The notes under the pieces were generated by a model. The model was not told the DNA's origin, did no database searches, and saw only the letters and a program-made list of their open reading frames with translations. A program made the position numbers and the translations under genes. A stretch of DNA of 64,000 nt from Asterias amurensis (Eukaryota; Echinodermata; Asteroidea; Forcipulatida; Asteriidae): contig NC_092656.1 in NCBI RefSeq assembly GCF_032118995.1, positions 18,478,694 to 18,542,693 on the forward strand, written 5' to 3'. Positions 11,731 to 23,700 of the stretch are shown piece after piece; position 1 is the first letter of the stretch, and every line of letters starts with the position of its first letter.

Positions 11731-11960
11731 CTTTATATGGCGCACTGGACCTCTTGGACTTCTGAAGGGGGATTTCCAAGACCAAACACTCAAAGCTAAT
11801 CAAGTCTATTTATATTGACTTTACCGACACAAACTTCGATGTTTTCATGTCCTTCCGAGATTGGTACACAACCTACAATGGACGTCATTTCCCGGAAATA
11901 AAATATATCCTTTTATAGAGGGCGCTATTTTGAATTAGTGGAGCGCGCGTCTTTGCTCTC
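11731..11960 (-). promoter_or_regulatory. Probable promoter and 5' UTR of the unrecognised gene
   Basis: The sequence upstream of the proposed ATG at 11730 is GC-richer than its flanks and holds GGAAATGACGTCCATT, a CRE-like site on the minus strand, and AGCGCGCGTC. This fits a promoter if exon 1 is right. Confidence 0.4.
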
Positions 11961-13230
11961 TGGATTGTGAGCAGTCATTATACAAAATACAATGACTAGC
12001 GAAATAGTATAAAATGGCATCGGGAGAGAGAAAAAAATCTTTATGACTTAATCTCATAACTACTGATTAAACTCAAGTCTTCCTTTCTCATTATTCTGAC
12101 TTGCGAACAGGCCACATAATGCGATAATCTATATATCCCATTATAATAACGAGTAGGGTATTTAGCTTTCGATCCAACCGGACCTTATACATCCCATTCT
12201 AAATATTCGATTGGCATTATGTCTTAATATAAACAAAAAAGCAACAAAAAGTGGTATAAACAAAAACAATTTAAACCAAGAAAATTCATATCTTTACCTA
12301 GAGATTTATTGTGATCCAAGCTCACCTAAATTGTGAAAAAGTGTGAATAAATATACTAATAATTGGGATTATTATGCACTTTAAACAAGGGTTCAGTACA
12401 GAAAATTATTTAAAAGACACCCACACATAACATGTCATGCATACAGAAATAAACCTTCTATAGTGTTTTTGCAAAGGACTTTTACCATATAAATACCTTT
12501 TTATGCAACTAACAACTGTACACTAATGGTATAATGGTATAACCAATTGGTTTTGGAGACATCCTTCCAATATTTGTACAGTTAACGGTGCAAAAATGTT
12601 TTGAAATACAATTGAGGCAACAGGATTATTTCTTTAAAGCAATTTGCAAACCCTTTTTTATTGGTTGAAATAACCTTCCACTGAAAAACTATTCAGAACC
12701 CAATGTCAAGCTGTAAAAATGTTGTAATCTTTTAACACGTTCAATTTGTCAAATTGTCATAATATATATGTCTTTTAATATATTGAAGAAGAGCAGCAAA
12801 TGAGCAATGTTGAGTGTCTTTACAGACAAAAATGACTCATAATTATAAGTGATGGTTTATGTCTTATGATTTATCAGAGAATAACTCTAGAAAAGCCTGA
12901 GGTGACAATAATGAAAAATGAAGCATTATATTACCAACACGACAACACCTCCATACAGTCAATGGCCAATGAAAATAATTACACCTTTATACATAGAGAA
13001 CAGGTGTAAAAATGATTTGATGACCTAGATGGGCATGTTTCTTCATTGGATTAGATTACACAGCACAGCACAGAGAGATTTGCCCAATGGTTGCAGGTTG
13101 TAACATTAGTTGCAGACAGGTGACTGTCTAAACAGTTTGAACTAATGTTCCATCTTGATAAAAGAGTGACTTACAAAGAGATCACTTCTTACTGGTATAG
13201 ACTTAAATATAGTGTTTACACATATAGTGC
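11961..13230. other. No feature recognised
   Basis: AT-rich intergenic stretch between the unrecognised gene's start and the 3' end of SDHAF4. No open frames, hairpins or repeats that I can support. Confidence 0.6.
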
Positions 13231-13271
13231 TTTATTCAGCATCTCATATCTGTCAACTTTGATCCAATATA

Positions 13272-14775
13272 TCAAAAGTCAATACAGCGGCCTTTACGTT
13301 CCCAATCTCCATATCGAGTTGGCTCTGGTCCTCTAGGTCCGCCTCTCTCTCCGGTTGTCGGATTAACATCATCAGGAAAAGCTTCTAGAGGTTCCTTCTC
13401 TCCATCCCGGTGCCTCTCAGAAGTCCCATCATGTTTCCCTAAAGGAGTAAATGGTTTCTTCAGTGGTGTTTTGCTGCTACTGCTGTCGTTTGAGGATTGT
13501 GAGTAGAATTTCTGTAGCAGACTTGGATTGCCAGGGATCGTGAGAGAAGGAGTTCTTTGGAACTGACCCATGTTGACTGCATCTGTAAAGACAAATTATC
13601 ATTAAAGGAACACGTTGCCTTGGATCGGTCGAGTTGGTCTTTGAAAAACGTTTGTAACCGTTTTTTATAAAATGCATATGGGTAGAAAGATGTTGTAAAA
13701 GTAGAATACAATGATCCACACAAACATGCCTCGAAATTGCGTGGTTTTCCTTTTACCTCGTCGACTAACACGTCGGCCATTTATGGGGGTCAAAATTTTG
13801 ACTCCCATAAATGGCCGACGGTGATAGTTCGCACAGTAGAAGGAAAACCACGCAATTTCGAGGCAAACTTGTGTGGATCATTGTATGCTACTTTTAAAAC
13901 ATCTTTTCAACCATATGCATTATATAAAAAACGGTTAAAAACGCTTTTGTTTTGACCAACTCGTCCGATCCAAGGCAACGTGTTCCTTTAATTAAAAGTA
14001 ATATTTTAAGATTTTGATAAAATAATATTATTAAAATTGTTATGAATATATGCATGTCATGTGCTGAAAACAATAATAACAAATAAAGTGGGAAAAAACA
14101 TCCAGACATATAATGTGGTGGCATACCTGGCCATTTTGTACTCTCTTGCAACGTTTGCGCCGACTTAGCAAACTGTTTGCCTTTTTGCAGTTAAAATAAA
14201 AAATCAGAGAAAGTTTCCGTATGGTGCCACTAATTTTTTATTCAATATGAAATAAATAGTATCTAATTTACCTCAATTATGAGATAATCAAAATTTATTC
14301 AGATATCCCTTTTTGTAAAATGAGTAAAAAAAGTGGTGGCGCCGTACGGAAAGTTATCCAGCAAAAGAACAGAGACCACTGTGTGGTGTGTGTGACTTTC
14401 ATGAAGGAATCCTTACGCACGATTGACATCCAATGCAACATTCACAATGCAGTTGGATCCATGCAGATAACGCATATGAATCACGCACCACACTACACGA
14501 TTTTTTGTGGCGTTACTAGCCCCACCCTTGGCCACACAAGTGGGGCTATGGCGTTACGTGGTAAACCATTTTGATTAATGATTGAAACAACTTTTTATTG
14601 ATTTAGCAGAGTCTGCTTTCTCGAACGAACGATGTGTTTTCTAGCTTATAAATGTAAATATTGTAAATATATAAAACTTACGATTGACATTTCCACAAAT
14701 GATCATGGGCTGACTCAAACTACTTTTTATGAGCTTAAAGTTGACAAATCTACGATAGACTATGGGCGCCGCCAT
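13272..14775 (-). CDS. SDHAF4: Succinate dehydrogenase assembly factor 4, mitochondrial
   Basis: SDHAF4 binds flavinylated SDHA in the mitochondrial matrix and helps it join SDHB during assembly of respiratory complex II. Two exons fit: 14682-14775 (31 codons plus one base, donor GTAAGT) and 13272-13582 (acceptor TTTACAG), giving 134 residues. The C-terminal third is unmistakable: [12 protein letters not shown], then [19 protein letters not shown] at the very end, as in the human protein. The N-terminus [19 protein letters not shown] is basic and lacks acids, as expected for a mitochondrial presequence. The middle is rich in Ser and longer than in the human protein (108 residues in total). 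The phase-1 join C+AT makes the upstream ATG preferable to the in-frame Met at 13571. The ATG context AAGATGGCGGCG is typical of a housekeeping promoter. An AATAAA on this strand lies at 13231-13236, 36 bases past the stop. A foldback element fills most of the intron. Confidence 0.93.
13602..13991. mobile_element. Foldback element, family H
   Basis: Nearly full-length inverted repeat of 390 bases with ends TTAAAGGAACACGTTGCCTT and AAGGCAACGTGTTCCTTTAA and centre TCAAAATTTTGA. The arms include a GGCCATTTATGGG palindrome. It fills the SDHAF4 intron 20 bases upstream of exon 2. The open frames on both strands here are mirror images of each other and are not genes. Confidence 0.9.
14207..14359. 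mobile_element. Family B foldback element, ~150 bp
   Basis: Arms AAAGTTTCCGTATGGTGCCA and GGCGCCGTACGGAAAGTTAT. It lies in the SDHAF4 intron. I could not find a matching 8-base duplication around this copy. Confidence 0.8.
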
Positions 14776-15236
14776 CTTGTTATGAAACTTTCATTGCATC
14801 ATGGGTAAAATGTAAATCTATTTTCATGACATTTTTCAAATTTGTAAATTTATTTAAATTTCATTTAAATAAATTATAAACACCTTTTTACAAGTAAAAT
14901 ATATAACAGAGTAGTTTCTCAATACTAAAACTATTTTTTAAGGAGATAAAATAATTTAATTTTAATTTTTGTTTTCGCACAATGCCTGTTCATTAAAAAA
15001 GATGACTAAAATTGGCGGGTGGATTGAAGTAAGTATGAACTTGAAGAAGATCGGGAAACGAGTGATCGTCGGCAAAAATGATCGGTACAGTGATGAAGTA
15101 AAACCGGAATACCGATCGACTGGCCAGTTTAGCTGCTTTCTCTAGTTGACAAACAATCAGTGCGAATCTAGTGTAAAGTGGCGATGCAAATGTTACCTCG
15201 GCGCCTCTCGAATAGTAAGTGTATTAAGGAATAAAC

Positions 15237-16373
15237 GGAAAAGTTTCCGTATGGCGCCACCACTTTTTCATTTGATATGAAATAATATAGGAACTTATTT
15301 ACCTGATTGATATATCGTAGGAGGTCCTGTTTTCGAGGTGTCCCTAATATCGTGGCAAATCTTTTACCTCTCTGTGCGCGATGTAAACAATCCCTAGATA
15401 AAAATTGTGTGGTTTTATTGGCCAAGCAAAGAGTCTCCTCTTCTTTGACCAAAACTTAGAAACACGTAATGCTCCACTGGTCATTTGCACTTGTAAATGC
15501 AAAAAAGTTGGTATTTTAGGCATTTCTACAAGGTACAAAAATATGTCATAATGTTGAGGCCATAAAAAAATATTTGCCCACCGAAAAAGTTTCATCAAAC
15601 GCTATTTCAATTCACAATTCATGATGATCAAAATCATGTGACTGAATGTTTTGCTGAGCATTCTTAAAGAAAAATACAGAGGCTTAAAGAAGCCATGTGC
15701 CTTATATCATTTTCTAATATTTTTTGAGATTTTTATTTTGTAACCCTCATATCAATACTATTATTTATATTAAAATTTAAACATCAGCTTATTGATTCAA
15801 TTATCACTGTTTATTAATACGCTTTATTATAAATATTAAGAAAAAAAGTAGAAAAAAAATAAATAGAAATCAGATTTTGAAGCTTAATTATTCACACTTT
15901 TTATTTTTGTTTTATTTTTTTAAATTTTTTGCAAGTTACCATGGTAATTTTAAAAATTTAATACAAAAATATTTTGAATAAAATGAAGGCAACTGCTGGC
16001 TATACAGTCATACACAGAGTCTCAAAGAACACTTGTAGTCACTGCAGATGTTTCTTCCATGTATGGCTTCACCGGGAAACCATACTTTCTTGTTTGCCGT
16101 GAAAATAGGAAAAACTCAAAACAAATGGGGCCAGTTGAAGTCATCCAAGATTGGTGTGTGGTGTGAACATTTCAATGTCCATCAAGTTTTAATTATGTTT
16201 GCATACTTCGTATTAACAAATGAAGATAATTAGGGCATCGGTTGATATATTGCATCATTATTTTTTTCCCAATTCAAAGAAAAAGGCATAATAGCGTGAT
16301 AACTGGTAAGCAGAGGATATCCCTTTTTCTAAAAATGAGTGAAAAAGTGGTGGCGCCATGCGGAAAGTTATCC
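15237..16373. mobile_element. Family B element, 1.14 kb, with 8-bp target duplication
   Basis: Ends GGAAAAGTTTCCGTATGG and GCGGAAAGTTATCC, flanked by GAATAAAC at 15229-15236 and 16374-16381. The exact flanks show that the whole 1137 bases moved as one unit. The ~1 kb interior has no open frame over about 95 codons and no transposase signature I can recognise; it is AT-rich and looks degenerate. Confidence 0.85.
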
Positions 16374-17067
16374 GAATAAACCATGACCCCATGATGATCA
16401 TGGAATGGATGTGGGGCAATAAAAAACTAGTTTTCATAAATCATAGAATATCTGTTCAGAATTGATCCAGGATTATTGCTCTTTGAATGATTATTTATAA
16501 TCAAAAATTATATTCATCTGAGTTTTTCTGACACTGCAGTCGACACAGGTGTGAAGTGTCTTTAGTCATTTTTTTGCCGGCTCAACAATACAGATACAGA
16601 TACACAACACAAGTCTTGTTTTGACAGTCATAATTTGCCATGATTTGACATGTCCGTATATTATATACTATAATAAATATATGTGCATATTTGTTTGCCT
16701 CTACTAATTCTATCATGAATTAATAAAAAAAATCTTCTTGAAAAGGCTACTTCTTGAAAAGCTGCCAATGATGAATTGACTGATGACTGAGTCAGACTCG
16801 GAGTCAGCTCAGAGAGAGACTAGACAGTGAATTTATTTGAAACTTTCTTGAAGTTGAACATGTTGTCGTTGAAAGAAACTGGTAAATAAAACAGATACGG
16901 CATTGTCACATTCAGATGATAATACCGTAATTTAATTATAATGGGCCAGGCAGTAATAATTGTAGAACCTGGGAACCTAGTTTCAAATAAAAAAGGCTTA
17001 GCCATGTTATTGTTTTGATTTTTACCTGATCTTAGAGGATATCACTAAAAAATCACTCCTTTGTTGA

Positions 17068-17656
17068 TTAAAGTCACCTGGAAATAGAATTTTTTTTCTT
17101 TCAAACATAAGAGTATATGCTTACGAACAATAAAACAATTTTTTTAGTAATTGTTTGTCACGATTTATATGTTTAAAAAATATATAAAGTTGTTTGGGGG
17201 CTGACTCCGCCTACCCCTTTTGTGACGTCAATCGAGGCAGACTTTGCCTGCAATGCGTATAGTAAACATATAGTAAACGTATAGTAAACACACGTCCAAA
17301 GTACATGTACGTCCAGGTCGTTAGTTGGTACATTTCAAAAAGTGTTTTTCTGCATTCAGCAGCAATACACCTGGTCGGCATTGCCGGAAAAAAAAAAAAA
17401 CGTACAAACTCACGATTTGGTACGTACATTTACTTTGCAATTGTGTTTACTCTACGCATTACAGGCAAAGTCTGCCTCGATTGACGTCACGAACAGCGCC
17501 CTCTCGGGTCGGGGTCTACTCTTAAATTTGTAAATAACATCAGAACTGATTTTTTAAAACCTTAGCTAACTGTTTATTCACATTCCACTCATCAAAACAC
17601 ATATATTAGTGACAAAAGCTTTATTTTGAAAAAATACCACTTCCAAGTGACTTTAA
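17068..17656. mobile_element. Foldback element with nested inverted repeat
   Basis: Outer ends TTAAAGTCACCTGGAA and TTCCAAGTGACTTTAA; inner arms GTGACGTCAATCGAGGCAGA (17221) and TCTGCCTCGATTGACGTCAC (17470) with CTTTGCCTG adjoining. It ends 125 bases upstream of the HAUS6 start and near its predicted 5' UTR acceptor, so it lies in or next to the promoter region. Confidence 0.82.
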
Positions 17657-17780
17657 GAATTAACGCTTCTTTTTTATAATATATATTTACTTACATTTTG
17701 TTATTCACAGAGTCAACTAAAAAGTCACAACACATTATCTGACCTAACGGATCTTGTCTTGAATTGAAGTAGTAAGAAAG

Positions 17781-20700
17781 ATGAGTAAGAAAAAGAGTCG
17801 CAGTCATGCGTCAGTCAGCAACATCCCAGACGTATTGGAGTCTAGGGAGATCTTCTTCACCAATGTATTGCTTCTTGGATTTGAACCTCAAGAAGCTGAG
17901 AGGCGACATAAAATTCCATTCAACAGGTTTGTAAACATTTCAAGAAACTCTTTTGAAAGTTGAGTCATGGATTTTCATCAAAAATCATTATCTTCAGCAA
18001 AAATCATGATCTTCTTGAAGCAAGTATTCTTTAGTTTTAAATAATAAATCGCAAATTAGAAGAAAGTAAAAAAAGAGACACATTGTCTCTTACATCTGTA
18101 TGTTTATGATTTATATTTTTATTTTTTGAAAGTGTTTGTAGTCGGATGGTAAACATTTATTATCTGTGAACCATTTTTAAAGTTTACCTTTTTCGGAGAC
18201 AGGCCAAGATGAAATAATAATAACTCTCACTCATTTCTCTTTCAAAGAGTTAAATATAAACTGTGCCTCATTATTTTCAAGATCTTACAAGGTGATGCCC
18301 CAGCATATTTAAGTGACCTTGTGCAGATATACACCCCAAGACATTGTGGCTTACGGTCTACAAAACACAAACTCCTCCAGGAAAAAACAACTAAACACGT
18401 ATGGGGGGAGAGAAGTTTTCAGAGCGCAGCACCAAAGCTTTGGAACTCCCTCCCGGACACTGTGAAACTCTCCAAATCACTCAACACATTCAAGAACAGT
18501 TTAAAAACTCATTTTCATAGAGAAGCTTTTTGTTAAGTTTATTTTCTTATATTTGTTGTTTGCTACTTTCATTGCTTGTTGTTCTTTTGTAGAGTAGCGC
18601 CATGAGCGCCGCGGCGGATACTGGCGCTTTATTAAGTGTCCATTATTATTATTACTATTATTATTATTATTTCACTTTTCAGAGATATGTTTGCTCTTCC
18701 AAACAAGAAAGCATTTGAAGTTGTCATGCATTTCTTGTTTGATCGACTAAATCCAGCCATGGCTCATGAAAAATTCAGGTCAGTATCAAAAACAGAAATC
18801 AATCAAATAAATCATCCAATGTGTCGGACAAAAAACCTAACACAATTTTATTTACTTTCTTACTAACACTTGATCAGAAAGCTGATCGTATCCAAACTTA
18901 AGTGACACTCAAAACTTGTTTGTGTGTGTTGTCATCATACATTTAAATTTTCTTATAAAGAAAGACAAGTTCTCCAAAGAACATAAACACTACCCAGCTA
19001 GTAAACCTACAAAATGCACATGGTAGTAAACCTACATATCTATTGAGATGGTGTTTTATTCATTCATCCATTTGATAATTTCTTCTTGTTTTTCGTAATG
19101 CGTCTTCTGGATTGCAGAGATTGTTGGCCGATCTTTGATAAGAAACAGGAACAGGCATTCAGAAAAGCTGTAAGCAATCAACTCTCTGAGATTTCTGCTG
19201 TAAGTATAAAATAAATAATTTTTGGTTGAACACTAAAAAAATTACTCAAATGCACTGAAGTGAGGTTTAAACCTGTGACCCCAGCAAAGCCAGGGATCAC
19301 ACCCAAGTTTGTGATACAACCTGTGAAGCAGAGGGATCAGCTGAAGGCACTTTGACTGGCACGCCCAAACAAGACAAAATAAGGAGACCACCAACATTAG
19401 GGCTAGATGGCTCAGTTGAGAGAGAGCTAACTCAGCCCGGATGTTGCAGGTTCAAACCCCATTCTCAGAAATGTTTCTTAGTTTCAACCCCAAAGTAACA
19501 TGAGAACTTTTCAATGTTAAGGCGTGATGATCAGGTTTGTTCAAATTGGAATGTAATTTGATTATTTTCTTTGTATTGTTTGCATCTTTAGGAGGATCCA
19601 GTAGCCAATCTACCCCGCATCGTACCATCCTTGTTCATGTCTCCGGGTGGTGATAGGTTCTACTTCCTCCTGTTACATTTCTCTCAGTATGTCCTTTATA
19701 AAGTCATCAGACAGGAAAACAGTAAGAACATAATTTATGCTCAAGTATTTCGGGTTTTGTTTCAGTAAACATGTAAATTGTTAGCTCATGAAATGCCATT
19801 GGGCATTTTTGCTTTATTTGGTTAGTGAGATTGCTGCTAAGATAGCCTGGCTTTGCCTGCTAAGCTAGTAGGGCTGCGCCTGCTAAGCAAGGTAGGCTTT
19901 GCCTGCTGTATCTTATCACGGTTTTACAGTTTTAAAATTTGAAATACTGTTGGATTGGATTAGTCTTAGTATGAGATGTGCTTCTTGTTGAAACTACACG
20001 GGGTCAGTTAAAACACATAAATTAAACTTGGTTAGATAGAGTACCAGTTGAAACAAGTACCATAGAGTAAACAGAAGGCTTTAACAAATAAACATGCAGA
20101 ACTCTACGAGTGACAATCAGTACTACAAGGGTCAAGTGAGAAAAAAATAAACTGATTTCTTTCACAGGCAAGAGAGAGCGAGACATGCTACAAAGACCTA
20201 AGTTACTACCGTCAGTCTCTCATCTAGGGCATATCATGCTCAAGACGACCCAATCAGCTACTGTTAGACATAGAAAGAGATTCCTTGAGAGAGCTCAACT
20301 CATGGTACTACTGCATAGAGAGTGGAAACAATATGCAAAGTAAGATCTAGGTTATACGCAAAGGAGACAATTCTTCAGTCCAGATAAGCTAATAATAATA
20401 ACGTAATTTATTGAGCACTCTTACACTGGGTACCACAGCGCTTTACAAGAAAACTATACAATAAGCAAATAAATAAAGGCACTAATAATGGGAAAGACAA
20501 TGGGAGACTTTTTGAAAGCTCTGCCACTAGAGGGCAGCAGACCTACCAGGTAAGGGTGCACAACTCCTATAGCAAACAATGGTAAATGCCAAAAATTCAA
20601 AAATACTCAAAAAATATTTAGAAGTCTCTCAACCTCTTGAAATTAAATCAGATACATTGTCATACAACTTAACTTCAGATTTCTTCTCAAGTTTTGGTAG

Positions 20701-23700
20701 GTCAGCATTTTGGAATTTTTGCTAATTACCCTAGAAGAAACACTCCCCAAAACTCATGCACACCGCTTGTTATCCTTGGGGAACTCGTGTCCAGTACGTC
20801 CTGTTCCAGAACAGTTTGGTTTATGCTGGCAATGTGTTATGAAAAACAAAACACAGTTTGGCTAAATCTAAAATACAAAATCAAAAACACGCAAAACACA
20901 AGGTATTTGCTGTCAGTGACCGCCGTCACTCATGCTTTTCCTATTCCTAAGTTGTTGACATTACCTGGTGAAGAGCGCCCTCTCTTGGTGATTGGCAGAT
21001 AGTCTAAAGTTTCCCATTATCAACCATTGAACGGGAAAGTTTGGAAAACTTCAAGTGACTATGCCAAACTAATTTGATGGGGGAGACAGTTCCAAAGGCT
21101 CAGGGCATGTGCATAAAATGCACAATCCCCAGCAGCAGAGTGCACCTCTGAAAACATGCCGAGAGTGTACTGTCTACATAAAGTATTTGTTGGGGGGAGG
21201 GGTCATTTTTTAGTGGTGGGGTGGGGCTTTTATTTATTAGCAATAGATGTTTAGTTGGGCAGAAGAATCATAAAGGCAGTGGACACTATTGGTAAATACT
21301 CAAAATAATTATTAGCATAAAACATTTCTTGGTGACGAGTAATGGGGAGAGGCTGATGGTATAAAACATTGTGAGAAACAGCTCCCTCTGAAGTGCCATA
21401 GTTTTCGAGAAAGAAGTAATTTTCCACGAATTTGATTTCGAGACCTCAGATTTAGAACTTGAGGTCTCGAAATCAACCATCTAAACGCACACAACTTCAT
21501 GTGACAAGTGTGTTTTCTTCTTTCATTATTATCTCGCAACTTCAATGACCGATTGAGCTCAAATTTTCACTGGTTAGTTATTTTATGCATATATTGAGAT
21601 ACATTAAGTGAGAAGACTGGTCTTTGACTGTTACCAATAGTGTCCACTGTCTTTAACTTATATTGAAGATAATTTTAAGATGATTGAGTAACCTTGATGT
21701 TATTACAGTGAGCTTGTGAAGGAGCACAGACAGTTATCTAAACAGCTACGTGATATTGAACATGAGTTACGAGATTGCCAAGCTGCGTCTTACGATCAAG
21801 CCAAGGCTAGGGGTAGTCCAGTTACTATGAGACGTAGATCAGGTGGGATGACGACGGGAGAACAAGATATGCATGCTGTCAAACGGACTCAGAAGATTCA
21901 AAAGGTAAGATTGGTCCCCATCATCAGAATGAGATATTGCTTAGCATCACAATCACAAAGCTGAACGGCCACTTCAAGGTGAGGGCTAGACTGAACTGGT
22001 TTGGGCTATTGGCCCTTGAAATCAACTGATAACAGGGACACGCTCCCGCCTACTCCTTGGGCTGCCCCAATAGTCCGTAAGGATGGAAGCATGGGTATCA
22101 TCCACTAGGAGCCTGGCTGGTACAGCAAAATGCTCTAACTTCCCAACATTGATTAGTATTTTGTAAAATTTGTATCTGTGATTGTACCTAGGTGTAGCTA
22201 ATTTAAGATTTAACTTTGTATGGAATTAACCAAATATTTCTCCAAATCCTATGATAGCTAAGAGAGCTTTGGAAGACGGTGGATTCATTCTATGTCACCC
22301 AGTCAGCAGAGAGAGATGTAGTGACCTCAGTCTTACAAGAGGTTGAAAATAAATACCGTCTTGACGCAGGAGAGATTAATGTCCAAGTCCCAGAGATGTT
22401 GCTTCGAGAATGCCAACAAGAACTCCAGAGGGTAAGAGTAAATGTTTCATTCTCAACAAATTGTCAAATCTGCCTTTTTCTATTTTGATGAGATACTCCA
22501 AGGAGAAAGTTTCCATATCTGTTTAGTTTCAATTGGTTGTCAATGAAACAATCGATAAAAACATTTTTCTTGATGCAGGATTTCACAGGAACAGAACACA
22601 ATAATAAATACTACAATAACAACATTAGGCATGAAGCAAAGACTTGTCATGGCTTGCCCTTACGAATAACAAACAACTTATTCTTGATCCTAATTATGAA
22701 CTTCAAAGACAAAGCAGACGAGAGTTACAGAGAAAAATGAAGGTAACTTTATTCCATGTTGGTTTTTTTCTTTCCAGCGTAATGTTGGGAATACTTACGA
22801 AGGCGGTCAACTTAATCTAGTCACGCTGATCCAGCTCTGGAACCTCTCACTTCATCTCTACTTGGAGAAAATCCATCAAGGTGGGTTCTGGTTAAGACTG
22901 GAGGGCTGAATTGAGTTAAGTTTACTGTAAAAAGAGTGAATACATTACACATCAAAACAAATAATAATGGAACTAGAATGTATGTATGCTCTTTAGCAAA
23001 CCTATGTACATGCATCAGCCAATAGTGCAATCTTCATCAGTTGAACGAGAGGATGTCTTCAGCCGACGCCTTCTCGGGGAAAAATCTTCATCTACACCTT
23101 GAACCGTTAACATAAAGAACTGATTTTCAAAATGTACTATTTACTTATCTTTTGTCCTCAGCACCAATGCCAAGATTTGAGGAGTATTCTTCTGAGTTAG
23201 TAACTCAAGTTCACACTCATCATGCACACCTTGCCAATACACAGGCTGTTAGGTAAACCACTTTCTTTTACTAAAAGCCGTGATAAGTTACTCTATCACC
23301 TAGCTATATGAATATTTATATATTTTTTCTCCACTGTAAAATGCTTGGACTTCTTTTGCAATATTGCAACAACATATAGGAGCAACGTGGTTTTTGGCTT
23401 AGCTTGTTACTTGCACATGAATCATAGGTTTAGTATTTTAGTTAAAACTACAATGAGCAGTACAGTGAGTCAGTAAGTGTGTAATGTTTGTTAAAACTGC
23501 AACCAAGCCCTATTTCATGGTCGCTACTTGCCCTTGCATTCTTTGCTTTGCCCTACCACAGCCCCATAGGCTTATATGCTTTACAGGTCCATCTAAATGC
23601 AGTATTCTTTGGTACAGTCACATGAAATGGTGGCATGGTTGGCTTGTAAGTAAAGCGCAAGCCTCTCACCAAGGTGACCCCCGGTTCGATACCCAGCCAG

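Noticed and set aside
13460-13780. Overlapping minus-strand frames across SDHAF4 exon 2 and the intron
   Set aside because: They run out of frame through the real exon and then into a foldback element; only the frame ending in RKGRCIDF is conserved.
22537-22740. Extra HAUS6 exon between exons 7 and 8
   Set aside because: There is an acceptor-like TTGATGCAG and a donor, but in phase 0 the frame hits TGA before the donor, and exons 7 and 8 join correctly without it.
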